Positions 33,517 through 42,104 of a stretch of DNA of 64,000 nucleotides are shown one piece after another. The notes beneath the pieces were generated by a model. The model was not told the origin of the DNA, made no database searches, and saw nothing but the letters and a program-made list of their open reading frames with translations. Each line of letters starts with the position of its first letter. The stretch's first letter is position 1. The stretch comes from S010-25 sp964441285 (GTDB lineage Bacteria; Pseudomonadota; Gammaproteobacteria; SZUA-229), in assembly GCA_964441285.1 (NCBI GenBank), contig CAYTUK010000007.1, positions 62,001 through 126,000 on the forward strand, given 5' to 3'. Position numbers and translations under genes: made by a program.

Positions 33517-35556
33517 TTAAAGCAGGGGGATCATCAACAACGCTACAATATTGATGATTTTGATCAATGGGTTGATAGCGGGACCAGCGGTATCCTTATA
33601 CGGATCGCCAACGGTGTCACCAGTAACGGCTGCTTTATGGGTATCCGAACCTTTACCACCATAATGTCCATCTTCAATATATTTTTTGGCATTGTCCCAT
33701 GCCCCACCACCCGTTGTCATCGAAATGGCAACAAATAAACCGGTAACGATCGTCCCAATTAATACACCACCGAGAGCCTGTGCACCGAGCGTTAAACCAA
33801 CAACGATTGGTACAGCTATGGGTAATAGTGAAGGGATTATCATTTCCTTAATCGCTGACTTGGTTAACATATCGACAGCTTTGGAATAATCCGGTTTCTG
33901 GGTTTTATCCATAATGCCGGGCATTTCTTTAAACTGGCGGCGGACTTCCTTGACGATTCCACCCGCAGCACGTCCAACGGCTTCCATTGCCATCGCGCCA
34001 AACAGGTAAGGGATTAAACCACCAATGAATAAGCCAATAATAACCATATGATTGGATAAATCAAAACTAATGGCTTTTCCTCCATTGTTGAGGGCAAGGG
34101 TGTTAGTGTAATCAGCAAATAGTACCAGTGTTGCCAGTCCTGCAGAGCCAATGGCATAACCTTTGGTGACTGCTTTTGTGGTATTACCAACGGCATCCAG
34201 TGCGTCCGTGGTTTTACGCACATCTTCAGGCAGGTCAGCCATTTCTGCGATACCGCCTGCATTATCAGTAATGGGGCCGTAGGCATCCAGAGCAACAATA
34301 ATACCTGTCATGGATAACATGGCAGTCGCAGCAATGGCAATACCGTACAGGCCAGCCAGCGCATAAGCGCCCCAGATTGATGCACAAATGGCAAGTACGG
34401 GTGCTGCAGTGGATTTCATTGAAACGCCGAGACCAGCTATTACGTTGGTACCATCGCCAGTGGTTGAAGCTTCGGCAATACGACGAACCGGAGCATATTC
34501 TGTTGCGGTGTAATATTCTGTAATGACAATCATGGCCATCGTTAAGGCAAGTCCAATGAGGGCAGAATAAAATAAGTGCAGGGCAGTGAAGCCTTCAATA
34601 CCCGGTATTTGTACTCCAGACATCATTTTTGTGGTCACAAAATAGAAAGCAATGGCTGAGAGAATGGCTGCAACGAACGTACCCTTATACAGCGCGTTCA
34701 TTATTTTTCCACCATCTGTTGTTTTTACAAAGAACGTACCAATAATGGATGTGATAATTGAGATAGCACCCAGCATTAGCGGGTAAGTGACTGCTAGCTC
34801 GCCTGCATTTTTAAGTAACAGGCCACCCAGTAGCATCGTCGCAACCATAGTAACAGCGTAGGTTTCAAACAGGTCGGCAGCCATGCCCGCACAGTCACCC
34901 ACATTGTCGCCCACGTTGTCAGCAATAACGGCTGGATTACGCGGGTCATCTTCAGGAATGCCAGCTTCAACTTTACCCACGATGTCTGCGCCAACATCGG
35001 CACCTTTAGTGAAGATACCGCCACCTAAGCGAGCGAAAATTGAGATTAATGAGCCACCAAATGCCAGCCCAACCATCGCATGCAGGGTGCTTTCCATGTC
35101 GATTCCCATGCTTCTCAGGATCGCATAATAGCCAGTTATACCCAATAGCGCTAAACCAACTACCAACATTCCAGTAATGGCGCCTCCTTGAAAGGCAATT
35201 TTTAGTGCCGGAGCAATACCACCTCGTGCTGCTTCGGCAGTGCGTGAGTTGGAACGTACAGAGACATTCATGCCAATAAACCCGGCAGCACCGGAAAAAA
35301 TGGCACCGATGGCAAACCCCATGGCGGTGGTTGTGTTCAGGGCGAACATAATGATCAGGTAAATAATAACCCCAATAATGGCAATAGCAGTGTATTGTCG
35401 TTTCAGATAGGCAGATGCCCCTTCCTGAATGGCTTTTTGTATACGTACCATCTCATCATTGCCCATGGGTTTTGAGAGTATGCTGAAAATGGAAAAGACG
35501 CCATAACCGATACCGAGCAGGGCACAGGCCAGAGCGATGATAATTTCAGTAGACAT
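33517..35556 (-). CDS. hppA: Membrane proton-pumping pyrophosphatase, K+-independent type
   Basis: Couples PPi hydrolysis to proton transport, or runs backwards to make PPi. The 679-residue product has the many membrane segments of the family, the catalytic DNVGDNVGDCAGMAADLFE at residues 213-231, the KGADVGADIVGK loop near 184-195 and a second acidic cluster DAYGPITDNAGG. At GNTTKAVTKGYAIGSAGL (from residue 457) it has lysine at 461 where K+-dependent enzymes have alanine, so it should be K+-independent. It is the last gene of an operon pfp, 68-residue ORF, adk, hppA. Confidence 0.97.
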   Translation of the reverse strand: MSTEIIIALACALLGIGYGVFSIFSILSKPMGNDEMVRIQKAIQEGASAYLKRQYTAIAIIGVIIYLIIMFALNTTTAMGFAIGAIFSGAAGFIGMNVSVRSNSRTAEAARGGIAPALKIAFQGGAITGMLVVGLALLGITGYYAILRSMGIDMESTLHAMVGLAFGGSLISIFARLGGGIFTKGADVGADIVGKVEAGIPEDDPRNPAVIADNVGDNVGDCAGMAADLFETYAVTMVATMLLGGLLLKNAGELAVTYPLMLGAISIITSIIGTFFVKTTDGGKIMNALYKGTFVAAILSAIAFYFVTTKMMSGVQIPGIEGFTALHLFYSALIGLALTMAMIVITEYYTATEYAPVRRIAEASTTGDGTNVIAGLGVSMKSTAAPVLAICASIWGAYALAGLYGIAIAATAMLSMTGIIVALDAYGPITDNAGGIAEMADLPEDVRKTTDALDAVGNTTKAVTKGYAIGSAGLATLVLFADYTNTLALNNGGKAISFDLSNHMVIIGLFIGGLIPYLFGAMAMEAVGRAAGGIVKEVRRQFKEMPGIMDKTQKPDYSKAVDMLTKSAIKEMIIPSLLPIAVPIVVGLTLGAQALGGVLIGTIVTGLFVAISMTTGGGAWDNAKKYIEDGHYGGKGSDTHKAAVTGDTVGDPYKDTAGPAINPLIKIINIVALLMIPLL

Positions 35557-35646
35557 TTTAGGTCTCCTTAAAGTTAAAGTGCTTGATTGATGTTCTAATA
35601 AGTCAAACTCTGATATTCAGAGCGGATTAAATATAGGCTATGAAAA

Positions 35647-36303
35647 TTAACTTCCCAACGCATTGAAAATGGCATCGCGGATGTCTTCAACACCGCCAAT
35701 ACCCATAACTTTATGGTATTTCGGTGCGTTTTCTTCAGAGGAATTTGCCCAGCGAGTGTAATAACCAATCAGTGGTTCTGTTTGCTCGTGGTAGACGTCG
35801 AGGCGTTTTTTTACGGTTCCTTCCTGATCATCGTCGCGTTGCACCAGATCTTCACCGGTCTCATCATCTTTCCCTTCTATTTTCGGTGGATTAAAGACAG
35901 TATGGTAAGTACGACCAGAAGCAAGGTGGACGCGCCGCCCGGACATACGTTTGATAATTTCATTATCATCGACATCGATTTCTATTACGGCATCAATATC
36001 AACACCCTGACTTTTTAGAGTATCCGCCTGTGCCAGTGTGCGGGGAAAACCGTCAAATAAAAAGCCATTTTTGCAGTCCTCTTCTGCAATACGGTCTTTG
36101 ACCAGACCAAGAATAATCTCATCAGTCACCAGGCCGCCTGCGTCCATAACTTTTTTAGCTTCCAGACCCATTGTTGTGCCTGCCTTTACTGCTGCACGCA
36201 GCATGTCTCCGGTAGAAATTTGAGGAATATTATATTTTTTGGTGATGTAACCTGCCTGCGTACCTTTGCCCGCACCGGGTCCACCTAATAAGATTAGTTT
36301 CAT
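35647..36303 (-). CDS. adk: Adenylate kinase, second copy (no zinc LID)
   Basis: A 218-residue adenylate kinase of the common proteobacterial type. Motifs: P-loop GGPGAGKGT, STGDMLR, DGFPRT, and a LID without cysteines (GRRVHLASGRTYHTVFNPPK). Start at MKLILLGGPG is set by the P-loop and a GAGAGA-type ribosome site. The product of the other copy (13515) differs in LID chemistry. Its place between pfp and hppA suggests it balances adenylates in the PPi-linked pathway or removes AMP; sulfite oxidation through AprBA also consumes AMP. Confidence 0.96.
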   Translation of the reverse strand: MKLILLGGPGAGKGTQAGYITKKYNIPQISTGDMLRAAVKAGTTMGLEAKKVMDAGGLVTDEIILGLVKDRIAEEDCKNGFLFDGFPRTLAQADTLKSQGVDIDAVIEIDVDDNEIIKRMSGRRVHLASGRTYHTVFNPPKIEGKDDETGEDLVQRDDDQEGTVKKRLDVYHEQTEPLIGYYTRWANSSEENAPKYHKVMGIGGVEDIRDAIFNALGS

Positions 36304-36316
36304 ATTTTTTTCTCTC

Positions 36317-36523
36317 TCAGTTCTTAAAGGCACTGACAAATTCAGTACCGGGTTTTATTTCCCATTGTTTTTCAAGATCAAACTCGCGAATGAGTGCATC
36401 AACCGTCTCCTGACCATAGTCTCGCATTACTTCACCGAGCACCATGCGCGCAGCATTGCGATTATAACCACTACCCAGGCCAGAATGCATGGATATTAAT
36501 TCACGAGCCTTGTTGAGTGTCAT
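36317..36523 (-). CDS. Conserved small protein of the pfp-hppA operon
   Basis: A 68-residue soluble, mostly helical protein without a recognised domain (TLNKARELISMHSGLGSGYN, RMVLGEVMRDYGQETVDALI). It is tightly packed between pfp (19 bases upstream) and adk (13 bases downstream), so it is probably a real gene of the operon. It could be a small regulator or stabiliser of one of the PPi enzymes; nothing in the sequence shows this. Confidence 0.7.
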   Translation of the reverse strand: MTLNKARELISMHSGLGSGYNRNAARMVLGEVMRDYGQETVDALIREFDLEKQWEIKPGTEFVSAFKN

Positions 36524-36542
36524 GATTTATATCAACTTAAAG

Positions 36543-37805
36543 TTAAATTTCGAAAGTGTCACATTTCTTAGCCAGCATAACTTTTTTCAGGGTGACGTAT
36601 TTTGGCAAGCCATTTTTATAGGCTGGATAGTCTTCGCCCTTGATTAAAGGCTGCAAATATTCACGACATTTTTTGGTGATACCAAAACCATCTTTCGAGA
36701 TAAAGCTTTTCGGCATCATTTTTTCAACATTGGCAATTTTTTTCAGTGGTGCCATTTCAATTTTCCATTTGTAAGGCTTATTGCTGGTGCGTTTAATGGC
36801 TGGCATCACAGCGTTATGGCCTTTTATAGCATATTCAACAGCGGCTTTGCCGGTAGCATAAGCCTGGTCAACATCTGTTTTGGATGCAATATGGCGTGCC
36901 GCACGCTGGAGATAATCGGCAACAGCCCAGTGGTATTTATACCCCAGTTTCTCCTGAATCATGCCTGCAACTACGGGGGCTGCACCGCCTAGCTGGCTAT
37001 GACCAAATGCATCCTTTAAGCCTGTTTCTGCAAGAAAACGCCCGTCAGGCCAGGCAACGCCTTCAGAAACAACGATAGAGCAATAGCCAAATGTTTTGAC
37101 TTTTCCATCAACCATTTTGAGGAATTTATCCTGATCAAATTTCACTTCAGGAAAAAGAATCACAATTGGGATTTCGTGATCTACGGTTGATGCCATTGCG
37201 CCGGCGGCTGCGATCCAGCCGGCATGACGGCCCATGACTTCAAGGACAAATACTTTGGTGGATGTTTTGCACATAGACGCCACGTCGAAGCTTGCTTCCA
37301 TCGTTGCAACGGCAATATATTTTGCAACTGAACCGAATCCTGGGCAGTTGTCGGTAATGGGTAAGTCGTTATCAACGGTTTTAGGCACATGTACGGCGGT
37401 AATTGGATATCCCATTTTTTTGCCGATTTGAGAAATCTTCAGGCAGGTGTCTGCTGAGTCGCCACCACCGTTGTAGAAAAAATAGCCTATATCATGGGCT
37501 TTGAATACCTCGATTAAGCGTTCGTATTCTGCGCGGTTATCTTCAAGACTTTTTAATTTGAAGCGGCACGAACCAAAGGCACCTGATGGCGTATTGCGAA
37601 GTCCGGCGATGGTTGATTTTGTTTCCTTACTGGTATCAATCAGTTCTTCCGTCAGGGCACCTATGATGCCGTTATTGCCGGCATAAACTTTGCCTATTTT
37701 GTCTTTGTGCTTGCGTGCAGTTTCAATAACACCACATGCTGATGCATTAATAACGGCAGTGACACCACCGGATTGTGCATAAAAAGCATTCATTTTTTTG
37801 CTCAT
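36543..37805 (-). CDS. pfp: Pyrophosphate-dependent 6-phosphofructokinase
   Basis: Reversible PPi-fructose-6-phosphate phosphotransferase, 420 residues. The active-site region NGGGDSADT at residues 112-120 has Asp-Ser where ATP enzymes have the second Gly, and VPKTVDNDL (Lys at about 142) carries the lysine typical of PPi use. Other blocks: GRHAGWIAA and GAFGSCRFK. In thiotrophic gammaproteobacteria this enzyme can replace fructose- and sedoheptulose-bisphosphatase in the Calvin cycle and supply PPi to HppA. First gene of the operon. Confidence 0.94.
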   Translation of the reverse strand: MSKKMNAFYAQSGGVTAVINASACGVIETARKHKDKIGKVYAGNNGIIGALTEELIDTSKETKSTIAGLRNTPSGAFGSCRFKLKSLEDNRAEYERLIEVFKAHDIGYFFYNGGGDSADTCLKISQIGKKMGYPITAVHVPKTVDNDLPITDNCPGFGSVAKYIAVATMEASFDVASMCKTSTKVFVLEVMGRHAGWIAAAGAMASTVDHEIPIVILFPEVKFDQDKFLKMVDGKVKTFGYCSIVVSEGVAWPDGRFLAETGLKDAFGHSQLGGAAPVVAGMIQEKLGYKYHWAVADYLQRAARHIASKTDVDQAYATGKAAVEYAIKGHNAVMPAIKRTSNKPYKWKIEMAPLKKIANVEKMMPKSFISKDGFGITKKCREYLQPLIKGEDYPAYKNGLPKYVTLKKVMLAKKCDTFEI

Positions 37806-37882
37806 AGTTTACCTCGTGGAACGTTTTATGTGTTTAATTATAGGCGTTAATTTTTTAGTGTATCTGTTGTATTAGCCGATTT

Positions 37883-38254
37883 CTAATCAGCCTTATTTCC
37901 TTCAGTCTGCTTCTCTATAGTTAATTCTTTTTCTTTATCTGCATGAACCTGAAGCAGGGTGGTGACGCAGTCAGCGATGTCATCGAATGCTGATTTTCCC
38001 GTACCGTATTGCTGGTAGCCGCGGTAGTAAAACTGGTTACGGTAGTTCTTTTCGCCTGTTTTTATAATCACAAAACTGGTTTCATCCACCTGCCAGAAAA
38101 GAGCCGGGCATAAGGTGACTTCTCTATCGTGTGAATGCATTTTTATTTCGACATCAGCAAGCTGTAATTCAAGATTTTTATTTGCCCAGCGCTCATGAAT
38201 GGTTGTGTTGACAGTCCAGTGCTCAGCGTCGGTAATATCAGGTATGGGTGACAT
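37883..38254 (-). CDS. Conserved hypothetical protein
   Basis: A 123-residue cytoplasmic protein without a domain I recognise. N-terminal part TIHERWANKNLELQLADVEI resembles a beta-rich fold; QFYYRGYQQYGTGKSAFDDI is the most distinctive stretch; the tail is Lys/Glu-rich. It is 30 bases after the SlyD-like gene on the same strand, so the two are probably co-transcribed. It does not appear to belong to the pfp operon, which starts 78 bases beyond its stop codon. Confidence 0.65.
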   Translation of the reverse strand: MSPIPDITDAEHWTVNTTIHERWANKNLELQLADVEIKMHSHDREVTLCPALFWQVDETSFVIIKTGEKNYRNQFYYRGYQQYGTGKSAFDDIADCVTTLLQVHADKEKELTIEKQTEGNKAD

Positions 38255-38284
38255 AATGTGTTGTTAGAAGGTTACAGCTGCTCT

Positions 38285-38764
38285 TTAATGCAGTGAGGTG
38301 GGCTTGCTGACTCCTTGTGCAAGTTCTTCTATGGTCGCATTACGCACCCCCGTAACGTTAATGTGATAGGTGATGTTTTTACCAGCGAAAGGGTGATTGC
38401 CATCAACCGTCAGTTCATCGTTATTAATTTTTGTTACACGAAATATTTTGGTTTCGCCCTGGTCATTCTGAAATTCCACTTCTGCTCCGATAGAGTGAAA
38501 CTCAGTAGGAACATTTTTAATGTCATCGGTAAACGTGAGTTCAGTTAAATGTGGGCCAAAACCTTCTTCCGGGGTAAGGCTAACTTCGACACGGTCCCCC
38601 ATTTTATGGCCTTCAAGTGCGGCCTCGATTTTTTCGATAACCTGATTCTGCTTGCCCTGAATATATTCAATCGGTAAGTCAATGCGTTCGATGGTTTCGC
38701 CGGTTTCATCAATAACCGAGTAAGTAAGGGTCACATGTTTGTCGTTGCTAATAATATCGGCCAT
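38285..38764 (-). CDS. SlyD-like FKBP-type peptidyl-prolyl isomerase
   Basis: Protein-folding isomerase/chaperone of 159 residues. Typical SlyD layout: FKBP half-domain VTLTYSVIDETGETIE, LEGHKMGDRVEVSLTPEEGFG, inserted flap domain (VPTEFHSIGAEVEFQND... LTVDGNHPFAGK), and FKBP C-terminal half NITYHINVTGVRNAT. The metal-binding His/Cys-rich tail of E. coli SlyD is absent. A divergent S24-like gene lies upstream. Confidence 0.9.
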   Translation of the reverse strand: MADIISNDKHVTLTYSVIDETGETIERIDLPIEYIQGKQNQVIEKIEAALEGHKMGDRVEVSLTPEEGFGPHLTELTFTDDIKNVPTEFHSIGAEVEFQNDQGETKIFRVTKINNDELTVDGNHPFAGKNITYHINVTGVRNATIEELAQGVSKPTSLH

Positions 38765-38898
38765 AACTTTTCTATTGTAATGCTCTACGGTTGTGCAAAT
38801 TTGTTGGCTATTTTACACGTTTATATGAAAACGAGCGAATCAGATTAAGGCCTAAATCGTGTATAATGGCTTTTTTGTCAGTTTATTCGTGGTGTGTT

Positions 38899-39234
38899 AT
38901 GGAAACAGGTTCTGGGTGTTCGGCAAAAGAGCCTTTTGCGTTAAGCGTATTAGGCGATAGTATGTTGCCTGAATTCGCCGATGGCGTAGTAATTATTATT
39001 GATCCAGAGGGTGTGGTTTATGATGGTTGTTATGTGATGGCGGAGGTTAATAATGAATATACATTCAGGCAATTAATAATGCTGAATAATAAGCATTATC
39101 TGCAGCCGCTAAATGATTTGTATGACACGGTAGAGATCAGTGGGACGGACACTATTCATGGCGTTATTACGCAGCGGGCGGGGCGGCGTAGAGACCGTAA
39201 ATATTATACGAGTCCCGAGAGACCGCCGGGATGA
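38899..39234 (+). CDS. S24-like protein with altered catalytic lysine
   Basis: A 111-residue protein of the LexA/UmuD peptidase S24-like fold. The start at 38899 is chosen because homology begins soon after; a longer frame extends to 38791. The serine of GDSMLPEF (residue 21) is present, but the position of the catalytic lysine reads TFRQL with arginine at residue 57. Proteolysis is therefore doubtful. There is no DNA-binding domain. Such stand-alone S24-like proteins occur in proteobacteria with unknown role. It is divergent from the SlyD-like gene. Confidence 0.75.
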   Translation: METGSGCSAKEPFALSVLGDSMLPEFADGVVIIIDPEGVVYDGCYVMAEVNNEYTFRQLIMLNNKHYLQPLNDLYDTVEISGTDTIHGVITQRAGRRRDRKYYTSPERPPG

Positions 39235-39309
39235 GATGATATAACGATAACATCGTTGCTGCTCCTGATCTTAAATGGGTTCGAATTTTTATGCCTGCTG
39301 ACTGTGTTT

Positions 39310-39792
39310 TCAGGCGCGAACAGTACGCCTGTCGGGATGCATCATAGTTGAGCAGAAACCCGCATTCAGTTTTTCATCCACATCATCGGGGTCCAGTTGG
39401 CGTTGCTGTATATCGTAAAGGGGTAATTCAAAATCATTCCAGCCGCGTAAACCTGTTTTCATCGAACTAACCTGCTGGTAGCCCATTAATTGCATAACCT
39501 GTGCGGCCAGAATACTGCGGTTCCCAGAACGGCAGATGACAATAATTTCTTGGTTACGCGCGGCAATTAATTCAGGTACCGCGTCCTCATAGTCTTGTTC
39601 GCAGGCAGTTTCAAGAATCCCTCTGGGAACCAGCATAGAGTTTTTGATATGAAAGGCGGAGAATTCACATTCTTCGCGTGTATCCAGTAAAATGAGATCC
39701 GGGTTTTGTTGACATTTTTCATCGACATCCCAGGGGAAAAGCTCCTTAACCTGTTGTCTTGCCTGTGCAACAATGTCTTTAAATGTTTGCAT
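39310..39792 (-). CDS. Rhodanese-domain sulfurtransferase
   Basis: Single rhodanese domain, 160 residues, no signal peptide. LLDTREECEFSAFHIKNSML, then the active-site loop VICRSGNRS with the catalytic cysteine at about residue 87, and MKTGLRGWNDFELPL. A short C-terminal extension ends in a further cysteine (GFCSTMMHPD). It is the last gene of the minus-strand run containing dsr, 35 bases after the response regulator, so it probably moves persulfide sulfur in the same pathway. No dsrS-like gene was recognised at this point. Confidence 0.88.
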   Translation of the reverse strand: MQTFKDIVAQARQQVKELFPWDVDEKCQQNPDLILLDTREECEFSAFHIKNSMLVPRGILETACEQDYEDAVPELIAARNQEIIVICRSGNRSILAAQVMQLMGYQQVSSMKTGLRGWNDFELPLYDIQQRQLDPDDVDEKLNAGFCSTMMHPDRRTVRA

Positions 39793-39827
39793 ACCTATCT
39801 ATATTGTTTATCTATATCGGTTTGTGT

Positions 39828-40502
39828 TTAATGCTTTGTGGGGTTTTTTTCAGGATTGGTTTTTCTATTTCTGAGGCCGTGTTCCACGGCCATAACCGCG
39901 GCTTCAACGCGTGAATGAATATTAAGTTTTCTGAGTATCGCTTTAACGTGCAGTTTTACGGTACCATCGGATATACCCAGATTTCTGGCAATGAGTTTAT
40001 TGCTCTGGCCTTCTGCCAGCAAGCATAAAATTTCGGTTTCACGCGGGGTTAGTTCGGAAAAAGGCCCGGCGTTATCCTCGGTTACTGTTTCGCCCTGGAC
40101 CATGCGGGCGAGGGCATCGGTCAGGTCAGTAGCGACAACATTTTTACCTTTTTCAATATCGCGTAATGCGCTAACCAGTTCATCCGGTTCCATATCTTTT
40201 AACAGGTAGCCCTGAGCGCCTGTCTGTAACGCCTTAATCAGGTCGCTTTCATCGTTGCTGGTGGTTAACATGACAACAGGCGTTGTTGGCAGTCGTTCAC
40301 GTAATATGGGCAATGCATCCAGCCCACTTATGTTTGGCATCCGCAGGTCCAGCAGAATAACATCGGGTTGAATTTGTGATGCCAGCTCAATGCCTTCTTT
40401 TCCGTCGGCGGCAACGCCAGCGACATTGATGTTTCTTTGCTCCAGCAATCCTTTTAGACCATCACGAAACAGGGCATGGTCATCGATAATAATTACGCGC
40501 AT
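39828..40502 (-). CDS. NarL/FixJ-type response regulator
   Basis: A 224-residue transcription regulator. Receiver domain residues 1-120 with acidic pair DD (7-8), phospho-acceptor Asp at about 52 (ILLDLRMP), and conserved Thr/Lys (MLTTS, LLKDM). C-terminal LuxR-type helix-turn-helix (LTPRETEILCLLAEGQSNKL to TVKLHVKAILRKL). It follows its partner kinase by 41 bases and is linked to the dsr operon, so dsr or sulfur genes are likely targets. A NarL-like 7-2-7 palindrome is seen upstream of dsrA at 55226. Confidence 0.93.
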   Translation of the reverse strand: MRVIIIDDHALFRDGLKGLLEQRNINVAGVAADGKEGIELASQIQPDVILLDLRMPNISGLDALPILRERLPTTPVVMLTTSNDESDLIKALQTGAQGYLLKDMEPDELVSALRDIEKGKNVVATDLTDALARMVQGETVTEDNAGPFSELTPRETEILCLLAEGQSNKLIARNLGISDGTVKLHVKAILRKLNIHSRVEAAVMAVEHGLRNRKTNPEKNPTKH

Positions 40503-40543
40503 AATATTGAACTCATTTTGAGACAGGATTTGATTTTTTATCT

Positions 40544-41704
40544 TTAATTTGTCTGGTGCGATTTATTTTTGTATGGCCGTTTTTTATAGTTAAATTTTAG
40601 CTCAACTCGTGTGCCTTCATCTATTTCACTTTCAATTTTAAGATTGCCACCCAGGTGACATGCGCGTTCTTTCATAATGGTCAGACCCAGGTGTTTACCG
40701 GCTTCACTGTGGATTTTACTCTGGTCAAACCCGTTACCATCATTTTCAATAAGAATGCAGATATTGGTATCATCATCAACGGTTATTAACACTCTGACGA
40801 TATAGGCATTAGCGTGTTTTTTTATATTCGCTAATGACTCCTGAACAATTCGGTAGGCATTTAATTCCATATTGGTTGGCAGCTCAAGTGCTTTGATCTC
40901 GCATTGTAACAGGATATGGATGCCGGTTTCCTGTTTGAATTTGTCAACCACACGTTTGATGGCAGGGATAAGCCCCTGTTCCTCAATAGGAACACGGCAG
41001 TGGGCAATTAACTCGCGCAGGTCGGTGCTGGCTTCATCCAGACTATGTTCGACCTGCTCAATGGTGTTAATAGTCATATAGTTACCGATAGACTGTAAAG
41101 ACTGGTCGAGAACGCGGACATGAAAACGTAAGGAGGCCAGGGTTTGTGCCAGCGAATCATGCAGTTCATTGGCAATGATATTGCGTTCTTCCAGTACCAG
41201 TTGTTGTTTTGCACTGGTTTCGATTTGCTGTTTTTTAAGCACTTCACCAAGGTGCGCGCCGATAGATGATAACAGGTAGGCCAGTTCTTCAGTAATATCC
41301 AGGTGCTGCATAACAAAAAGATTGATCACACCAAGTGTGTGTATTTTGTAGCGTACAGGGATGCATATCTGCATGGCTTTTTGTCCCTTAAATTCAAGCT
41401 CGCCATCATAAACCTGAATTTCATCAATGACATCGGTTTCAAAACTGAAAAGATGACCATCGATGGGGGTATGTTGAATCGTATTCGCCTGTTCTTCGCT
41501 AATACCATCATAGGCAATCAGGTTCATTAAACCTTCATTGGTGATGAGCTGAATAGAGGCTGCTTCGCTATGGAAGTGTTGATTAATTAAAAATAGAAAA
41601 TCATGCAGTATCTGGCGCTCAGTATCCGCCGAATTTAGTGTGCTGACGATCTGATATAGAAGTTTTAAAGATGCTTTATTCCACTGGAATGTTGAGTCCG
41701 TCAT
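40544..41704 (-). CDS. Cytoplasmic GAF-domain histidine kinase, NarX-like
   Basis: A 386-residue soluble sensor kinase; no membrane segment is seen. A GAF domain spans about residues 15-155. The HisKA_3 phosphoacceptor block ERNIIANELHDSLAQTLASL places the histidine at about residue 182, and the ATPase domain follows with an N box (YRIVQESLANIKKHA), G1 (LIENDGNGFD) and G2 (HLGLTIMKERACHLGG). A cytoplasmic GAF suggests an internal cue such as redox, sulfur metabolites or nucleotides. It sits 75 bases after dsrR and next to its response regulator. Confidence 0.9.
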   Translation of the reverse strand: MTDSTFQWNKASLKLLYQIVSTLNSADTERQILHDFLFLINQHFHSEAASIQLITNEGLMNLIAYDGISEEQANTIQHTPIDGHLFSFETDVIDEIQVYDGELEFKGQKAMQICIPVRYKIHTLGVINLFVMQHLDITEELAYLLSSIGAHLGEVLKKQQIETSAKQQLVLEERNIIANELHDSLAQTLASLRFHVRVLDQSLQSIGNYMTINTIEQVEHSLDEASTDLRELIAHCRVPIEEQGLIPAIKRVVDKFKQETGIHILLQCEIKALELPTNMELNAYRIVQESLANIKKHANAYIVRVLITVDDDTNICILIENDGNGFDQSKIHSEAGKHLGLTIMKERACHLGGNLKIESEIDEGTRVELKFNYKKRPYKNKSHQTN

Positions 41705-41779
41705 GGGATTAACAAGGCTTTTTTAACAGGTAGTGTGGAGTCATACAAAGCTTGCTGTGTTTTTCCAGGGAAGCTCTGG

Positions 41780-42091
41780 TTACTCTGCTGGTGGTTTGTA
41801 GTCAGGATCATTTGGATTCATAAAAATAAACTGAAATTTTTCTGCTTCGAGTTCAACAAAATCAATCACCGTATTTTTAAGTAGCTCAACACTCCCCAAA
41901 GAAACAATAATTTGTATCCCCCCAGAGGAAACGGAAACATCGTCTTCTTTAATATCATCGAAGCCCATACCGTAGTGAATGCTATTATCGTTGTTGCGGT
42001 TTGCGGCAATACGTAATGCCATGCCTTCGGTTTTACTCTGGTCGGCAGAAAGTTTTATTTGTGTGGCTGCGGCAGCTGTGACTGTAATCAT
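41780..42091 (-). CDS. dsrR: A-type-scaffold-like protein DsrR
   Basis: A 103-residue protein of the IscA/ErpA fold (MITVTAAAATQIKLSADQSK, ALRIAANRN, FDDIKEDDV) that lacks the three cysteines needed to hold an Fe-S cluster, as known for DsrR. In Allochromatium it affects dsr expression after transcription. It lies 13 bases after dsrN, so it is co-transcribed. Confidence 0.9.
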   Translation of the reverse strand: MITVTAAAATQIKLSADQSKTEGMALRIAANRNNDNSIHYGMGFDDIKEDDVSVSSGGIQIIVSLGSVELLKNTVIDFVELEAEKFQFIFMNPNDPDYKPPAE

Positions 42092-42104
42092 TATTTACTC
42101 TTTC

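Noticed and set aside
33097..33738. A 213-residue frame over the sulfur globule gene, and similar minus-strand frames at 32940-33455 and 33109-33330
   Set aside because: They are low-complexity reads of the GGT/AAT repeats in other frames; the signal-peptide frame at 32895 explains the region.
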